A stretch of 27,038 nt of DNA. Source: JAKAXG01 sp035702985 (GTDB lineage Bacteria; Actinomycetota; Acidimicrobiia; Acidimicrobiales; Palsa-688). The notes beneath the pieces were generated by a model that was given only the letters and a program-made list of their open reading frames with translations, searched no databases and was not told the origin of the DNA. The position numbers and the translations under genes were made by a program. Position 1 is the stretch's first letter, and each line of letters begins with the position of its first letter. Location: the NCBI GenBank assembly GCA_035702985.1, contig DASSZD010000100.1, forward strand, positions 1 to 27,038. Direction: 5' to 3'. Positions 14,590-21,824 of the stretch are shown here, one piece after another.

Positions 14590-15293
14590 CCCGTCGGGGC
14601 GGCCCGCAGGAGCGGGGTGCCGTCGGCGCCCTCCGCCACCACGGTGAGCGACCCCGCCGCGGTGGAGGCGGGGACGGTAGCGGCGTAGAAGCTCAGCCCC
14701 CGGAGGGCCGGCGGCCGGTAGGCCGGGGCGGTCGTGCGGCCGCCGCCGGCGGACATCAGGACCGAGGCCGCCGGAGCGGAGGTGACCCCGTAGACCAGCA
14801 CCGCCGGGAACCCCGGAGCGGCCCCGAAGGTGCGGGCCACCAGGGACGCCGACCGGGCCGGGTCGGAGCTCGATGTCGAGGTGCCGGCCGGGGTGACCAC
14901 CCTGAGATCCAGCCGGCCGGCGCTGAAGCCGGCCCACACGCTCCAGGGGGCCGAGCCGGCCGTGCCCGCCGCGACCTGCACCGCGGGGGTGTCGGCGGGG
15001 ACGCCTCTCAGGAGGGGGGGACCGGCCACGGGCACCGACCCGGTCCGGCCGGTGGGCAGCCCCCGGCTCGGGTCGTGGCGGGCCACCAGGAGCGCCAGGA
15101 GCACCACCCCCGGCAGGACCACGACGGTCACCGCCAGGCGCAGCCACGGACGGTTCAGGACCCGCCGGCTCCCGTCTCCGGGCGGGGGCGGGGGCGGTGC
15201 CGTCGGGTCCCGCTGCTCCGGGGTACGGGGCGGGCGGGAGATGGCCGGCCACGCCGCCCCCGACCGGCGCAGCATGTCCTCGAGGTCCCTCAC
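14586..15293 (-). CDS. Single-pass membrane protein of unknown function
   Basis: 235 residues from GTG 15293, which overlaps the upstream stop as GTGA; an open frame continues upstream but runs through that neighbouring gene. A cytoplasmic N-terminal segment (VRDLEDMLRRSGAAW, then a Pro-rich run) leads to one membrane helix (~55-72, LAVTVVVLPGVVLLALLVA). The remaining ~160 residues would be outside: Ser/Ala/Gly-rich with beta-strand-like stretches and no cysteines. I recognise no family. The N-terminal 'DLE.mLR' helix plus one TM resembles anti-sigma-like or adhesin-like membrane proteins only in outline. Its neighbours are a small membrane protein and a PAP2 phosphatase. Confidence 0.65.
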   Translation of the reverse strand: MRDLEDMLRRSGAAWPAISRPPRTPEQRDPTAPPPPPPGDGSRRVLNRPWLRLAVTVVVLPGVVLLALLVARHDPSRGLPTGRTGSVPVAGPPLLRGVPADTPAVQVAAGTAGSAPWSVWAGFSAGRLDLRVVTPAGTSTSSSDPARSASLVARTFGAAPGFPAVLVYGVTSAPAASVLMSAGGGRTTAPAYRPPALRGLSFYAATVPASTAAGSLTVVAEGADGTPLLRAAPTG

Positions 15294-15517
15294 CGGCGTC
15301 GCTCCGGGGCGGAGGCGGCGTAGCGGCGCATGGCGACCAGGCACCACACCGCCTCCACCGCGCCGAACGGCCACGCCCCGGACAGGAACCCGTAGCTGGA
15401 GGACAGGGCGCAGCCCACGGCGAACGCCGCGACGTAGCGGCGGTGACGGGACTCCAGGGCGTACATGGCCATCATGAAGACCAGCACCACCACCCCGTAG
15501 ATGGTCAGGCTGCTCAC
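15290..15517 (-). CDS. Small conserved-looking membrane protein (two TM)
   Basis: 75 residues from GTG 15517 (SSLTIYGVVVLVFMMAMYALE start). The frame opens further upstream at 15601, but those 28 residues are Pro/Gly/Ala-rich without pattern, and the hydrophobic helix directly after GTG is the natural beginning. Two hydrophobic segments (~4-20 and ~27-60) and the stretch SSSYGFLSGAWPFGAVEAVWCLVAMRRY resemble a small integral membrane protein seen in several actinobacteria, with the charged end 'MRRY' inside. The function is not known. The stop overlaps the downstream membrane protein start as GTGA, so the two form a bicistronic unit. Confidence 0.65.
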   Translation of the reverse strand: MSSLTIYGVVVLVFMMAMYALESRHRRYVAAFAVGCALSSSYGFLSGAWPFGAVEAVWCLVAMRRYAASAPERRR

Positions 15518-15653
15518 GGGTGGACCACGATCCGATCCTACGGCCGCCCGTGCCGGGACCGGTTGGCCGGCCGGTTCGCCCGCCATTATCCCGGTGGACA
15601 CCCGGAGTTAACCTTTTGGGCAGCCCCGCACCTCAGCAGAAAGGCTGTGTGCT

Positions 15654-16409
15654 TTGTCCCCTGCGACCCATGTCCGATCCGGCCGGCTCGCTGCTCCGGA
15701 GGCCCGCCGGCGGATCTTCACCTCGGTCGCCGTACTGATCGGGGTGGCCGCCGCACTCTTCGTGGTGGGCCTGGTCCTCGGGCTGGCCTTCGTCGGGGTT
15801 CACGGCGGCGGCCTGATCCAGGGCTGGGACAACCAGGTGGGGGCGTGGGAGCTTCACAACCGGGCCGGCCTGGTCGGCGTGGCCAAGGTGGTGGCCTTCA
15901 TCGGCGACGCCCCCAAGCTGGCGGTCGTAGTGGTGGTCATCTCCGCCATATGGTTCGCCGTGACCCGTTCCATCCGATCGCTGGTTCCGTTGGCGGCCTA
16001 TCTGGGCGGGGAGTTCCAGGTGTTCGCCATCCGCCACGTCATCCACCGGCACCGGCCCCCCACCGCCAACTACCCGGCGCCGGGTGCCGTCCCCGGGGTG
16101 CACGAGACCACCTACTCCTACCCGTCCGGCCACTCGGTCGCCGTGACCTCGGTGCTGATCGCCATGGCTGCCACCGCCTGGTTCACCTACCGCTGGTTGT
16201 GGCCGTGGATCCTGGCCGTGCTGGCGTCGTTGTTCGTGCTCGACACCCGGCTCATCCTGGGGGTGCACTGGTTCAGCGACGTCACCTTCGGGTTCCTGCT
16301 CGGGGTGGGCTGGGGGATCACGGTGGCGGCGGTGGGCCAGCGGGTGGAGTGGGCGGACGCCCTCGCCCTCCTGCCCGGCCGGCGCGGCAGTCGCACCGCC
16401 CGGGCATAG
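15654..16409 (+). CDS. PAP2-family membrane phosphatase
   Basis: 251-residue, roughly six-TM phosphatase. All three PAP2 motifs are present: R127-x6-R134-P135 (RHVIHRHRPP), PSGH at 157-160, and R199-x5-H205-x3-D209 (DTRLILGVHWFSD). The two histidines are the nucleophile and its partner. The family removes phosphate from lipid phosphates such as phosphatidic acid or undecaprenyl pyrophosphate, with the active site facing outward. The start is TTG 15654 with AAAGG about nine bases upstream; the nearby ATG at 15670 is in another frame. It stands alone on the plus strand between minus-strand genes and ends at a convergent terminator. Confidence 0.9.
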   Translation: MSPATHVRSGRLAAPEARRRIFTSVAVLIGVAAALFVVGLVLGLAFVGVHGGGLIQGWDNQVGAWELHNRAGLVGVAKVVAFIGDAPKLAVVVVVISAIWFAVTRSIRSLVPLAAYLGGEFQVFAIRHVIHRHRPPTANYPAPGAVPGVHETTYSYPSGHSVAVTSVLIAMAATAWFTYRWLWPWILAVLASLFVLDTRLILGVHWFSDVTFGFLLGVGWGITVAAVGQRVEWADALALLPGRRGSRTARA

Positions 16410-16412
16410 CGC

Positions 16413-16430
16413 CGGGGCGGTTCTGCCCCG
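16413..16430. terminator. Hairpin between convergent genes
   Basis: CGGGGC, a 6-nt loop, then GCCCCG lies exactly in the 27-nt gap between the PAP2 gene and the convergent lysozyme-fold gene. There is no T tract, as is usual in very GC-rich actinobacteria, so it is a candidate bidirectional terminator. Confidence 0.45.
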
Positions 16431-16436
16431 TCCAGC

Positions 16437-17327
16437 TCAACTCGGATAGGCGACCTGGACGGTGGTCGTCGATGCCGCCGTGACGCTCCCGTAGTGCGTC
16501 CAGCGCCCCGACGACGCCGTCCACCTCCATCCGGCCACGGTGACCCGGGGGATGTGGTAGCGCCAGGCGTGGGCCACCGCCCACGATGCCACCTCCCACC
16601 CCAGCTTCTCGCTGACCGGGGTGGCGAGCATCAGCGATCCCATCTCCGATGCAGCCGCCGCGTCGAGGGCGTCGGTCAGGGGCGGCGGGCCGCTGAAACC
16701 GGTCAGGTGGCAGGTGAAGCCGGCCGGCGCCTCCCCGGTCAGCGCCGCCGCCAGGGCCCGCCCCTCCGCCTCCCAGGCGGCGTAGGCGAGCGGGGTGGCG
16801 CTGCGCTGCACGCTCTGGGCGGCCTCGGTCACCGGCATGGTCTGCCATCCCGGGACCTGGGTCAGGCGGTGGTAGAAGGCGGCGGTCGCATAGACCGGGT
16901 CGAGGAGCTGGCTCCGGGTGCCCCAGCCCTGCGACGGTCGCTGCTGGAACAGGCCCACCGAGTCCCGGTCGCCGTAGGGCAGGTCCCGCAGGTGGGACTC
17001 CCGCAGGGAGGTGGCCAGGGCGACGGTCACGGCGTGGTCCGGAAGCCCCTGCTTCAGGGCCACGGCGGCGACGATGGCGGCGTTCTGGGCCTGATCGGGC
17101 GTCAGCGTGTAGGTGTCCCGGCTGCCCGAGGTCGCCACGTAGCAGGCGGACGGGGCGGCCCGGGTAGGCCGCGACAGCAGCCGGGACAGCCCCACCCCGG
17201 CGACCACGGCGGCGACGATGACCGCGGTGATGGCCAGCCCGACCGGCACGGTGCCCGGCCGTCGTCGCCGCCGTGGCGGCCGTCGTGGCCGGCGGGACCC
17301 GGATCCGGGCCGGCTACCGGCGGCCAC
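16437..17327 (-). CDS. Membrane-anchored lysozyme-fold (transglycosylase-like) protein
   Basis: 296 residues: a strongly basic N-terminus (~1-24), one membrane segment (~28-50), then an outside domain. AVTVALATSLRESHLRDLPYGDRDSVGLFQQRP has the arrangement of SLT/goose-lysozyme folds, with E110 the candidate catalytic acid and GLFQQRP the substrate groove. Further matches of that actinobacterial family are YATAAFYHRL, VPGWQTMPVTEAAQSVQRS and YAAWE. Homologues are often labelled hypothetical or, misleadingly, heavy metal transporter. Two cysteines (62 and ~221) could pair. GTG 17327 lies five bases after the glycosidase stop, so the two form an operon. Muralytic activity is inferred, not certain. 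Confidence 0.72.
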   Translation of the reverse strand: MAAGSRPGSGSRRPRRPPRRRRRPGTVPVGLAITAVIVAAVVAGVGLSRLLSRPTRAAPSACYVATSGSRDTYTLTPDQAQNAAIVAAVALKQGLPDHAVTVALATSLRESHLRDLPYGDRDSVGLFQQRPSQGWGTRSQLLDPVYATAAFYHRLTQVPGWQTMPVTEAAQSVQRSATPLAYAAWEAEGRALAAALTGEAPAGFTCHLTGFSGPPPLTDALDAAAASEMGSLMLATPVSEKLGWEVASWAVAHAWRYHIPRVTVAGWRWTASSGRWTHYGSVTAASTTTVQVAYPS

Positions 17328-17332
17328 CGCCG

Positions 17333-18643
17333 TCAGCTGGTGGAGATGCTGAAGAAGTCACGGGACTCCGCCCCCGGCCCCAGATACCGGTCTGCCGGTC
17401 TCTGCATGGTGGGGTAGAGCTTGGAGCCCACCGTCTGGGCCGGATCGGCGGCGTTGGGATGGGTGAAGAAGTTGAACGTCACCCACTCCGGGTTGATGTC
17501 CAGGGTCATGCCCCGGACCGCCCCGGCCCGCTGCAGGGACTCCGCCAGCGTCTTGGCCGTCAGGGCCGGGCCGGCCACGTAGACCACCGCGCCGGATGAG
17601 GTGACACCGATACCGGACCGGGCCACCACCGTGTTGGCCCCCAGCGTGTTACCCCAGATGTGGGTGTCGTGGTAGGTGGCGTCCGGGGCTATCTGGCCGT
17701 GGTCCACCAGCGGCACCAGGTTCTGGAGCACCGCTTCCACGTCGGGGGTCATGGTGACCTCGCTGCCCCAGGCCCCCACGTTTACCCGGCCGTCCTTGTA
17801 GATGACCACCGAGGCCGCGCCGGCCCGCAGGGGAACCGCCGTCCGCCCGTCCAGGTAGAAACCGCCCTGGGCGTCCTGGAAGCGGAACCCGCCGTTGAAG
17901 GCGGCGACCGCCCGGGCGGCCGCCGTCCCGGTCAGGTCGGGAGGAGTGGTCCAGGTACCACCCGGCTCCTGGGCCCCGGGGACGAGCCGCAGGCGCAGCA
18001 GGGTGGGGTCGATCCACACCGCCGAGGTGATCTGGCTGGTGTAGACGGTGTCAGCCCGGAACTGGGCCACGTACATGCCGTAGTGCCCGTCGATCAGGGG
18101 ACCGGTAGGTTGCCACATCCCCTCGCCGGGCAGCGCCGGCTGCACCACCAGCGGCACAGGCGTCGGCGGGGCGAGGTGGGTGCTGACCGGCTGGGTGGCG
18201 GTCAGGCTGCGGGAGCCGGCGGTGGGGACGTGGTTGAGCGCCTTGGGCCGGCCCCCCTTGGCCGGGGCGTGGCTGGAGTAGTACCACTTCTCCATCGGGT
18301 TGACGACGAAGGCGGCGTGATGGGCCCGCAGCCAGTCCGCCCACTTGGCCTTGAACCCCTGGTTACCGGGGGTGGTCGCCGCCCCGACCACCGACACGGC
18401 CAGGAACAGCACGATCAGGACACTGAGCGCGGCCGGAATGGGCAGCAGAGCCCGCAGCCCGTGGCCGGACCGGCGGTGGCCGCCCCGGCCCGAGCGGGGC
18501 CGGCGGGACGGACCGCCTCCGGCGGCCCGGTAGCCGTCCGGTAGGCAACTCGGATCATCGCGATAGGCGCGCCCGGTCTTCTCCTGGGTCAAAACGGCCT
18601 GAAGGTGTATTCGGGGGGCACTGGTAGATCTTGCATGGTCCAA
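17333..18643 (-). CDS. Phosphodiester glycosidase (NAGPA) family membrane protein
   Basis: 436 residues from TTG 18643. A basic N-terminus, one TM at ~64-88, a ~95-residue linker, then a NAGPA domain from ~190: AAFNGGFRFQDAQGGFYLDGR, VVIYKDGRVNVGAWG, and TLAESLQRAGAVRGMTLDINPEW, the strand-rich core with the conserved Asn-Gly-Gly-Phe and the terminal Asp. NAGPA domains cleave sugar-phosphodiester bonds; bacterial members probably act on wall polymers such as teichoic acids. The start is unsure: TTG 18592 (residue 18) would fit better, because the direct-repeat box at 18645-18661 would then lie a promoter's length upstream. It is followed five bases later by the lysozyme-fold gene, suggesting a wall-remodelling operon. 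Confidence 0.82.
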   Translation of the reverse strand: MDHARSTSAPRIHLQAVLTQEKTGRAYRDDPSCLPDGYRAAGGGPSRRPRSGRGGHRRSGHGLRALLPIPAALSVLIVLFLAVSVVGAATTPGNQGFKAKWADWLRAHHAAFVVNPMEKWYYSSHAPAKGGRPKALNHVPTAGSRSLTATQPVSTHLAPPTPVPLVVQPALPGEGMWQPTGPLIDGHYGMYVAQFRADTVYTSQITSAVWIDPTLLRLRLVPGAQEPGGTWTTPPDLTGTAAARAVAAFNGGFRFQDAQGGFYLDGRTAVPLRAGAASVVIYKDGRVNVGAWGSEVTMTPDVEAVLQNLVPLVDHGQIAPDATYHDTHIWGNTLGANTVVARSGIGVTSSGAVVYVAGPALTAKTLAESLQRAGAVRGMTLDINPEWVTFNFFTHPNAADPAQTVGSKLYPTMQRPADRYLGPGAESRDFFSISTS

Positions 18644-18644
18644 C

Positions 18645-18661
18645 CTGAAGTGGCGCTTAAG
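18645..18661 (-). promoter_or_regulatory. Direct-repeat box shared with the OmpR-type regulator promoter
   Basis: The minus strand reads CTTAAG-N5-CTTCAG (18661-18656 and 18650-18645), the same pair with the same 5-nt spacer as at 8877-8861 upstream of the response regulator. The two sites share only the hexamers and spacing, not the spacer bases. It lies just upstream of the phosphodiester glycosidase gene and is a candidate operator for that regulator. Confidence 0.55.
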
Positions 18662-18665
18662 GCCC

Positions 18666-19223
18666 CTACGGTACTGCGGTTATGGTTCGGTAAAGGTTCA
18701 CGGGAGGGGCCGAGGGAGCCCGGAACTGACGGGCGCCGGCCTCGGCGTACAGCTGACCGCAGGTGCGCAGGACGCTGGACCAGCTGATGTCCGGCGGGCA
18801 GGTTCGGTTGTGGCGGGCGGCGGCCAGCAGCTGCTCCCGGTCGGCGGCCAGCTCCACGATCTTGTCCTCCATCCGGTCGTCGCAGTCGACCAGCCAGCCT
18901 TCCTTTCCGTCGGTGACGAACTCCTCCATGCCCGTCCCGGCCATGGCCAGCACCCGCAACCCGGCGCAGCGGGCTTCGAGGGCGGCGATGCCGAACGACT
19001 CCAGCCGGGCCGGCGCCACGTACAGGTCCGCTCCGGCCAGGGAGGCCGCCACCGCCGGCCGCGACACCGCTCCTGGCAGCTGCACCGACGCATCCATCCC
19101 GGTCCGCCCGAGGAAGCTCTCGAGCCGGGCCCGGGCCCGGCCTTCCCCGATGATCGTGGCCTCGAGGCGTGTATGTGCACGATGTCGACGTCCTGGGCGC
19201 GGATCGGTGACGTGAACGATCCT
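18666..19223 (-). pseudogene. Decayed GT4 glycosyltransferase
   Basis: An intact C-terminal half of a group-1 glycosyltransferase reads from about 19166 to 18666: RLEATIIGEGRARARLESFL, then ADLYVAPARLESFGIAALEA, the nucleotide-sugar binding motif with E-x7-E spacing. An intact gene would have ~200 residues before this. Here only ~20 codons survive: RIVHVTD (same frame, ~19216-19196), typical of the family's first strand, and VDIVHIHA (another frame, 19189-19166), typical of residues ~90-100. At least two internal deletions with a frame change have therefore removed most of the acceptor domain, and no start codon precedes RIVHVTD. ATG 19097 could still give a 143-residue fragment, but it would lack half the active site. 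Confidence 0.75.
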
Positions 19224-19288
19224 CGATCGCTCGCGGCCGGGGGCACAGAAGGCGCCTGGTAACCCACGGGGACTCTACGGTAGCCTAG

Positions 19289-19308
19289 CTACGACAGTTT
19301 TGTAGTAG
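19289..19308. promoter_or_regulatory. BlaI-type operator
   Basis: CTACGACA, 4 nt, TGTAGTAG: an imperfect dyad (7 of 8 arm positions pair) resembling the TACTACA/TGTAGTA boxes bound by BlaI/MecI repressors. It lies 28 bp before the BlaI-family gene, consistent with autorepression of the repressor-protease-DedA operon. Confidence 0.6.
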
Positions 19309-19335
19309 TAGGGATCGAGGTAGGACTACACCCGA

Positions 19336-19701
19336 ATGGTCGAGCGGCGGGCGCGCGGCGCCCTGGAAGCTGACGTCCTGGCGGTCCTCTGGGCGTCGGG
19401 GGACCAGCCGATGTCGGCCGGTCAGGTCCGGGACCGCCTGGCCGGGAACCTGGCCTACACCACGGTCAACACCATATTGACCCGCCTGCACGAGAAGGGC
19501 GCCCTGGACCGGCGAGCCAGCGGCCGCGGGTTCGTCTACACCGCCGTCCTCGACCAGGCCGGCCTGGCGGCCAGCCGGATGCGGCGCCTCCTGACCGGGG
19601 AGCCCGACCGGCTGGACGTGCTCAGCCAGTTCGTGGACGGCCTGGACGACCAGACCCTGACGTCGTTGCGCGTCCTGCTCGAGCGGGACCGCCAGCCATG
19701 A
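19336..19701 (+). CDS. blaI: BlaI/MecI/CopY-family transcriptional repressor
   Basis: 121-residue winged-helix repressor. LEADVLAVLWASGDQPMSAGQVRDRLAGNLAYTTVNTILTRLHEKGALDRRASGRGFVYTAVL is the characteristic DNA-binding domain (recognition helix AYTTVNTILTRL), and the C-terminal helices give the dimer. BlaI proteins bind TACA/TGTA dyads and are cleaved or inactivated when the cognate metalloprotease sensor is triggered, typically by beta-lactams or wall stress. The next gene encodes such a protease and overlaps it by 4 nt. The dyad at 19289-19308 is the likely operator. Homologues also control non-lactamase genes (respiration in mycobacteria), and no beta-lactamase lies nearby. Confidence 0.92.
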   Translation: MVERRARGALEADVLAVLWASGDQPMSAGQVRDRLAGNLAYTTVNTILTRLHEKGALDRRASGRGFVYTAVLDQAGLAASRMRRLLTGEPDRLDVLSQFVDGLDDQTLTSLRVLLERDRQP

Positions 19702-20639
19702 CCGCCGGCACGTGGTCCGTCTCCGTCTGGATGCTGGCCGGGGCCTCCGTCCTGTTCGGCGTCGTCGGTCCGCACCTGGCCCACCGGATGCGGCCCCGGG
19801 CGGCCACGTGGATCCTCTCGGGTGGCTCGGTGCTGGTGGCCGCCAGTTCCGTGGCCGTGCCCGCCCTGTTCGTCGTGGCCCTCCTTGGCCAGTGGACGCC
19901 GCTGGCCGCCGTCGGGCACTGGTCAGCGGCGTGGCTGCGTTCTTCCCCCCAGTCCCGTAGCGGTGCCACCGCAGTGGCGCTGGCCGTGCTGTTGGTCCAG
20001 ATGCTGCGGGTCATCCGGCTGGGGTGGCGCCACGGCCGGCCCCTGCTGGCGGCATGGGGGGAGGCCCGCCGCATCGCCGAGCCGCTGGTGGTGATCCCCG
20101 GCGCCGATCTGTCGGCGTTCGCCGTTCCCGGCTGGCCGGGGTGCATCGTGGCGACGAGCGGTCTGGTGCAGCAGTTGACCCCCGGGCAGCGTCGGGCGGT
20201 GCTGGCCCACGAACAGGCCCACCTCGACGCCCACCACGATCTGCACGTGACGGCCGCCGAGCTGGCCGCCGCGGTCAATCCGCTCATGGCCCGGGTTCCC
20301 GCTGCGATACGCCTGACCGCCGAGCGATGGGCCGACGAGGTGGCGGCGGCGTCGGTCTCCGACCGGCGGCTGGTCGCCGAGACCATCGGACAGGTCGCCG
20401 TTCGCAACTACGAGTCGCGCCGCCGGCCGGTGTTCGCACTCAGCGCGGCGGGCGCTGACGTGGTCCAGCGGGTCGGGTCGCTGCTGGACCGCCCGCCCCG
20501 CCGGCACCTCCTGCTGGAAGGCTTGCTGATAGGCGCCGCAGGCGCCGCGGTGGCGGCGTCCCTGCTGGCCGCCTACGACATCAACCACCTGTTCGAGATG
20601 GCCGAGCGCACCTACCGGGCTGCCGCCGCCATCCGCTGA
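19698..20639 (+). CDS. M56 (BlaR1-like) membrane zinc metalloprotease
   Basis: 313 residues. Hydrophobic segments at ~8-25, ~40-63, ~88-105 and ~278-298 flank a cytoplasmic gluzincin domain: H171-E-Q-A-H175 (zinc ligands and catalytic Glu) and the third ligand region AERWADEVAA (E209). Residues ~130-165 (VVIPGADLSAFAVPGWPGCIVATSGLVQQLT) are the conserved lead-in. It lacks the extracellular penicillin-binding domain of true BlaR1, so the inducing signal is not evident. Start ATG 19698 is inside the BlaI gene (ATGA), so the two are translationally coupled. It is the predicted antirepressor of the BlaI-type protein. Confidence 0.88.
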   Translation: MTAGTWSVSVWMLAGASVLFGVVGPHLAHRMRPRAATWILSGGSVLVAASSVAVPALFVVALLGQWTPLAAVGHWSAAWLRSSPQSRSGATAVALAVLLVQMLRVIRLGWRHGRPLLAAWGEARRIAEPLVVIPGADLSAFAVPGWPGCIVATSGLVQQLTPGQRRAVLAHEQAHLDAHHDLHVTAAELAAAVNPLMARVPAAIRLTAERWADEVAAASVSDRRLVAETIGQVAVRNYESRRRPVFALSAAGADVVQRVGSLLDRPPRRHLLLEGLLIGAAGAAVAASLLAAYDINHLFEMAERTYRAAAAIR

Positions 20640-20666
20640 CCACCACGCTCGAGGATCGGACACCCG

Positions 20667-21299
20667 TTGAACCACTTTCTGACGAACTCGGTCGCCCACC
20701 ACGGTTACGCGGCCGTGTTCGTGCTCATGGTCCTGGAGTCGGCCTGCATCCCGGTGCCGAGCGAGGTGATCATGCTCTTCGGTGGGGCGCTGGCCGGGGG
20801 CCTACTGGCCGCCACCCATCCCCACGTCGGCCTGGTCGGGGTGGCCATCGCCGGAGCGTTGGGCAACCTGGTGGGGTCGATGATCGCCTACGCGGTGGGC
20901 CGGGCCGGGGGCCGGCCCCTGCTCGAACGGTACGGCCGGTACATCTTCATACGGGCCGAGCACCTGGACCGGGCGGAGGCGTTCTTCGCCCGCCGGGGCG
21001 ACCTGGCCGTACTGGTGGGCCGGGTGCTCCCGGTGATCCGTACGTTCATCAGCCTCCCGGCCGGGGTGGCCGAGATGCCCGTCGGCCGCTTCGCCCTGTT
21101 CACCCTGATCGGCAGCCTGCCCTGGACCTTCGCCCTGGCCGCCATCGGTTACGCCGTGGCCGCCAACTGGGACTCGGTCGCCTCGGGCTTCAGCGTGGCC
21201 AGCGTGGTGATAGCGGTCGTCCTGGTGGCGGCCATCGTGTGGTGGTTGGTCCGGCGCCGCAGCGCAGCCCGCTCCGGCGCCGACCGGGCCGACGGCTGA
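20667..21299 (+). CDS. DedA-family membrane protein
   Basis: 210-residue VTT/DedA protein. Conserved parts are ESACIPVPSEVIMLFGG (re-entrant helix with the acidic residue), GNLVGSMIAYAVGRAGGRPLLERYGRY and RVLPVIRTFISLPAG (essential arginines). Hydrophobic segments near 10-45, 50-75, 138-160 and 175-200. The family includes undecaprenyl-phosphate flippases and proteins affecting membrane potential and drug tolerance. TTG 20667 is the assumed start; the gene is 27 nt after the M56 protease, so it is likely the third gene of the BlaI-controlled operon. It resembles the N-terminal half of the fusion at 8905-10731, here without the extra domain. A GC hairpin follows the stop. Confidence 0.88.
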   Translation: MNHFLTNSVAHHGYAAVFVLMVLESACIPVPSEVIMLFGGALAGGLLAATHPHVGLVGVAIAGALGNLVGSMIAYAVGRAGGRPLLERYGRYIFIRAEHLDRAEAFFARRGDLAVLVGRVLPVIRTFISLPAGVAEMPVGRFALFTLIGSLPWTFALAAIGYAVAANWDSVASGFSVASVVIAVVLVAAIVWWLVRRRSAARSGADRADG

Positions 21300-21307
21300 C
21301 CTGACGT

Positions 21308-21325
21308 CCCGGCCTCCTGGCCGGG
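21308..21325. terminator. Hairpin between convergent DedA and ArsR genes
   Basis: CCCGGCC-TCCT-GGCCGGG, a perfect 7-bp stem with a 4-nt loop, lies in the 33-nt gap between the two convergent stops. It has no T tract; it is a candidate bidirectional terminator. Confidence 0.55.
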
Positions 21326-21332
21326 CGGTGCC

Positions 21333-21746
21333 TCAGGATTCGCGGTGGTGGGTGATGTGCTGGTGGGAGATGTCGAGGATCAGGCGGACGTGCGCGTCGT
21401 CCAGGCGGTAGTAGACGGTCCGGCCGTCCCTCCGCTGGCGGACGATGCCGGCGGTGCGCAGCAGTCGCATGGCCTGCGACACCGCCGTCTCGGTGACGTC
21501 GGTGGCGGCGGCCAGGTCGCACACGCACAGCTCGCCTGCTTCCAGGAGGGCGGACAGGATACGGATGCGCTTGGGGTCGCCGAGCAACCGGAACACGGCT
21601 GCCAGGTCGGCGGCGTCGTCGGAGTCGATCAGCCGCTGGCGGGTGGCCGCCACCCGCTCGGTGTCCACGGTCCGCACCGTGCAGCTGTCGAGGCCGACCA
21701 CCGCCTCCCCCACCGCTTCCGTCCCCTTCGCGCTTGACACCTTCAC
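21333..21746 (-). CDS. ArsR/SmtB-family metal-sensing repressor (Zn/Cd type)
   Basis: 137-residue winged-helix repressor. The alpha3N metal site is visible as ELC74VC76DLA with C22 in the N-terminal arm, as in CadC/ZiaR. The alpha5 site follows the exact D-x-H-x10-H-x2-H pattern (D117, H119, H130, H133) seen in SmtB/CzrA. Having both sites suggests a zinc (or Cd/Pb) sensor with both metal pockets intact. The recognition helix is TETAVSQAMRLLR. GTG 21746 is the first in-frame start; the mRNA would begin only a few bases before it, so translation may be leaderless. The divergent CDF exporter is the obvious target, and the operator overlaps this start codon. Confidence 0.9.
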   Translation of the reverse strand: MKVSSAKGTEAVGEAVVGLDSCTVRTVDTERVAATRQRLIDSDDAADLAAVFRLLGDPKRIRILSALLEAGELCVCDLAAATDVTETAVSQAMRLLRTAGIVRQRRDGRTVYYRLDDAHVRLILDISHQHITHHRES

Positions 21747-21763
21747 ATCTGTGAAGATATACG
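21734..21763 (+). promoter_or_regulatory. CDF promoter with ArsR operator in its spacer
   Basis: TTGACA (21734-21739), 18 bp, TATACG (21758-21763) reads toward the CDF gene. The spacer holds CTTCAC-ATCT-GTGAAG (21741-21756), a perfect dyad. A repressor bound there would block the promoter. The same dyad covers the start codon of the divergent ArsR gene, and the minus-strand TTGCTA (21782-21777) and TATATC (21761-21756) could serve that gene, giving shared control. Confidence 0.7.
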
Positions 21764-21824
21764 TGTCACTATCGGGGTAGCAACGTCAGCGGCACCGATC
21801 GCTCTGTTCCAGGTGTAGAGGCTC

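Noticed and set aside
18662..18720. Promoter for the glycosidase gene in the TTTACC/CATAAC region
   Set aside because: Several hexamers fit equally badly and none has proper spacing to a clear start codon.
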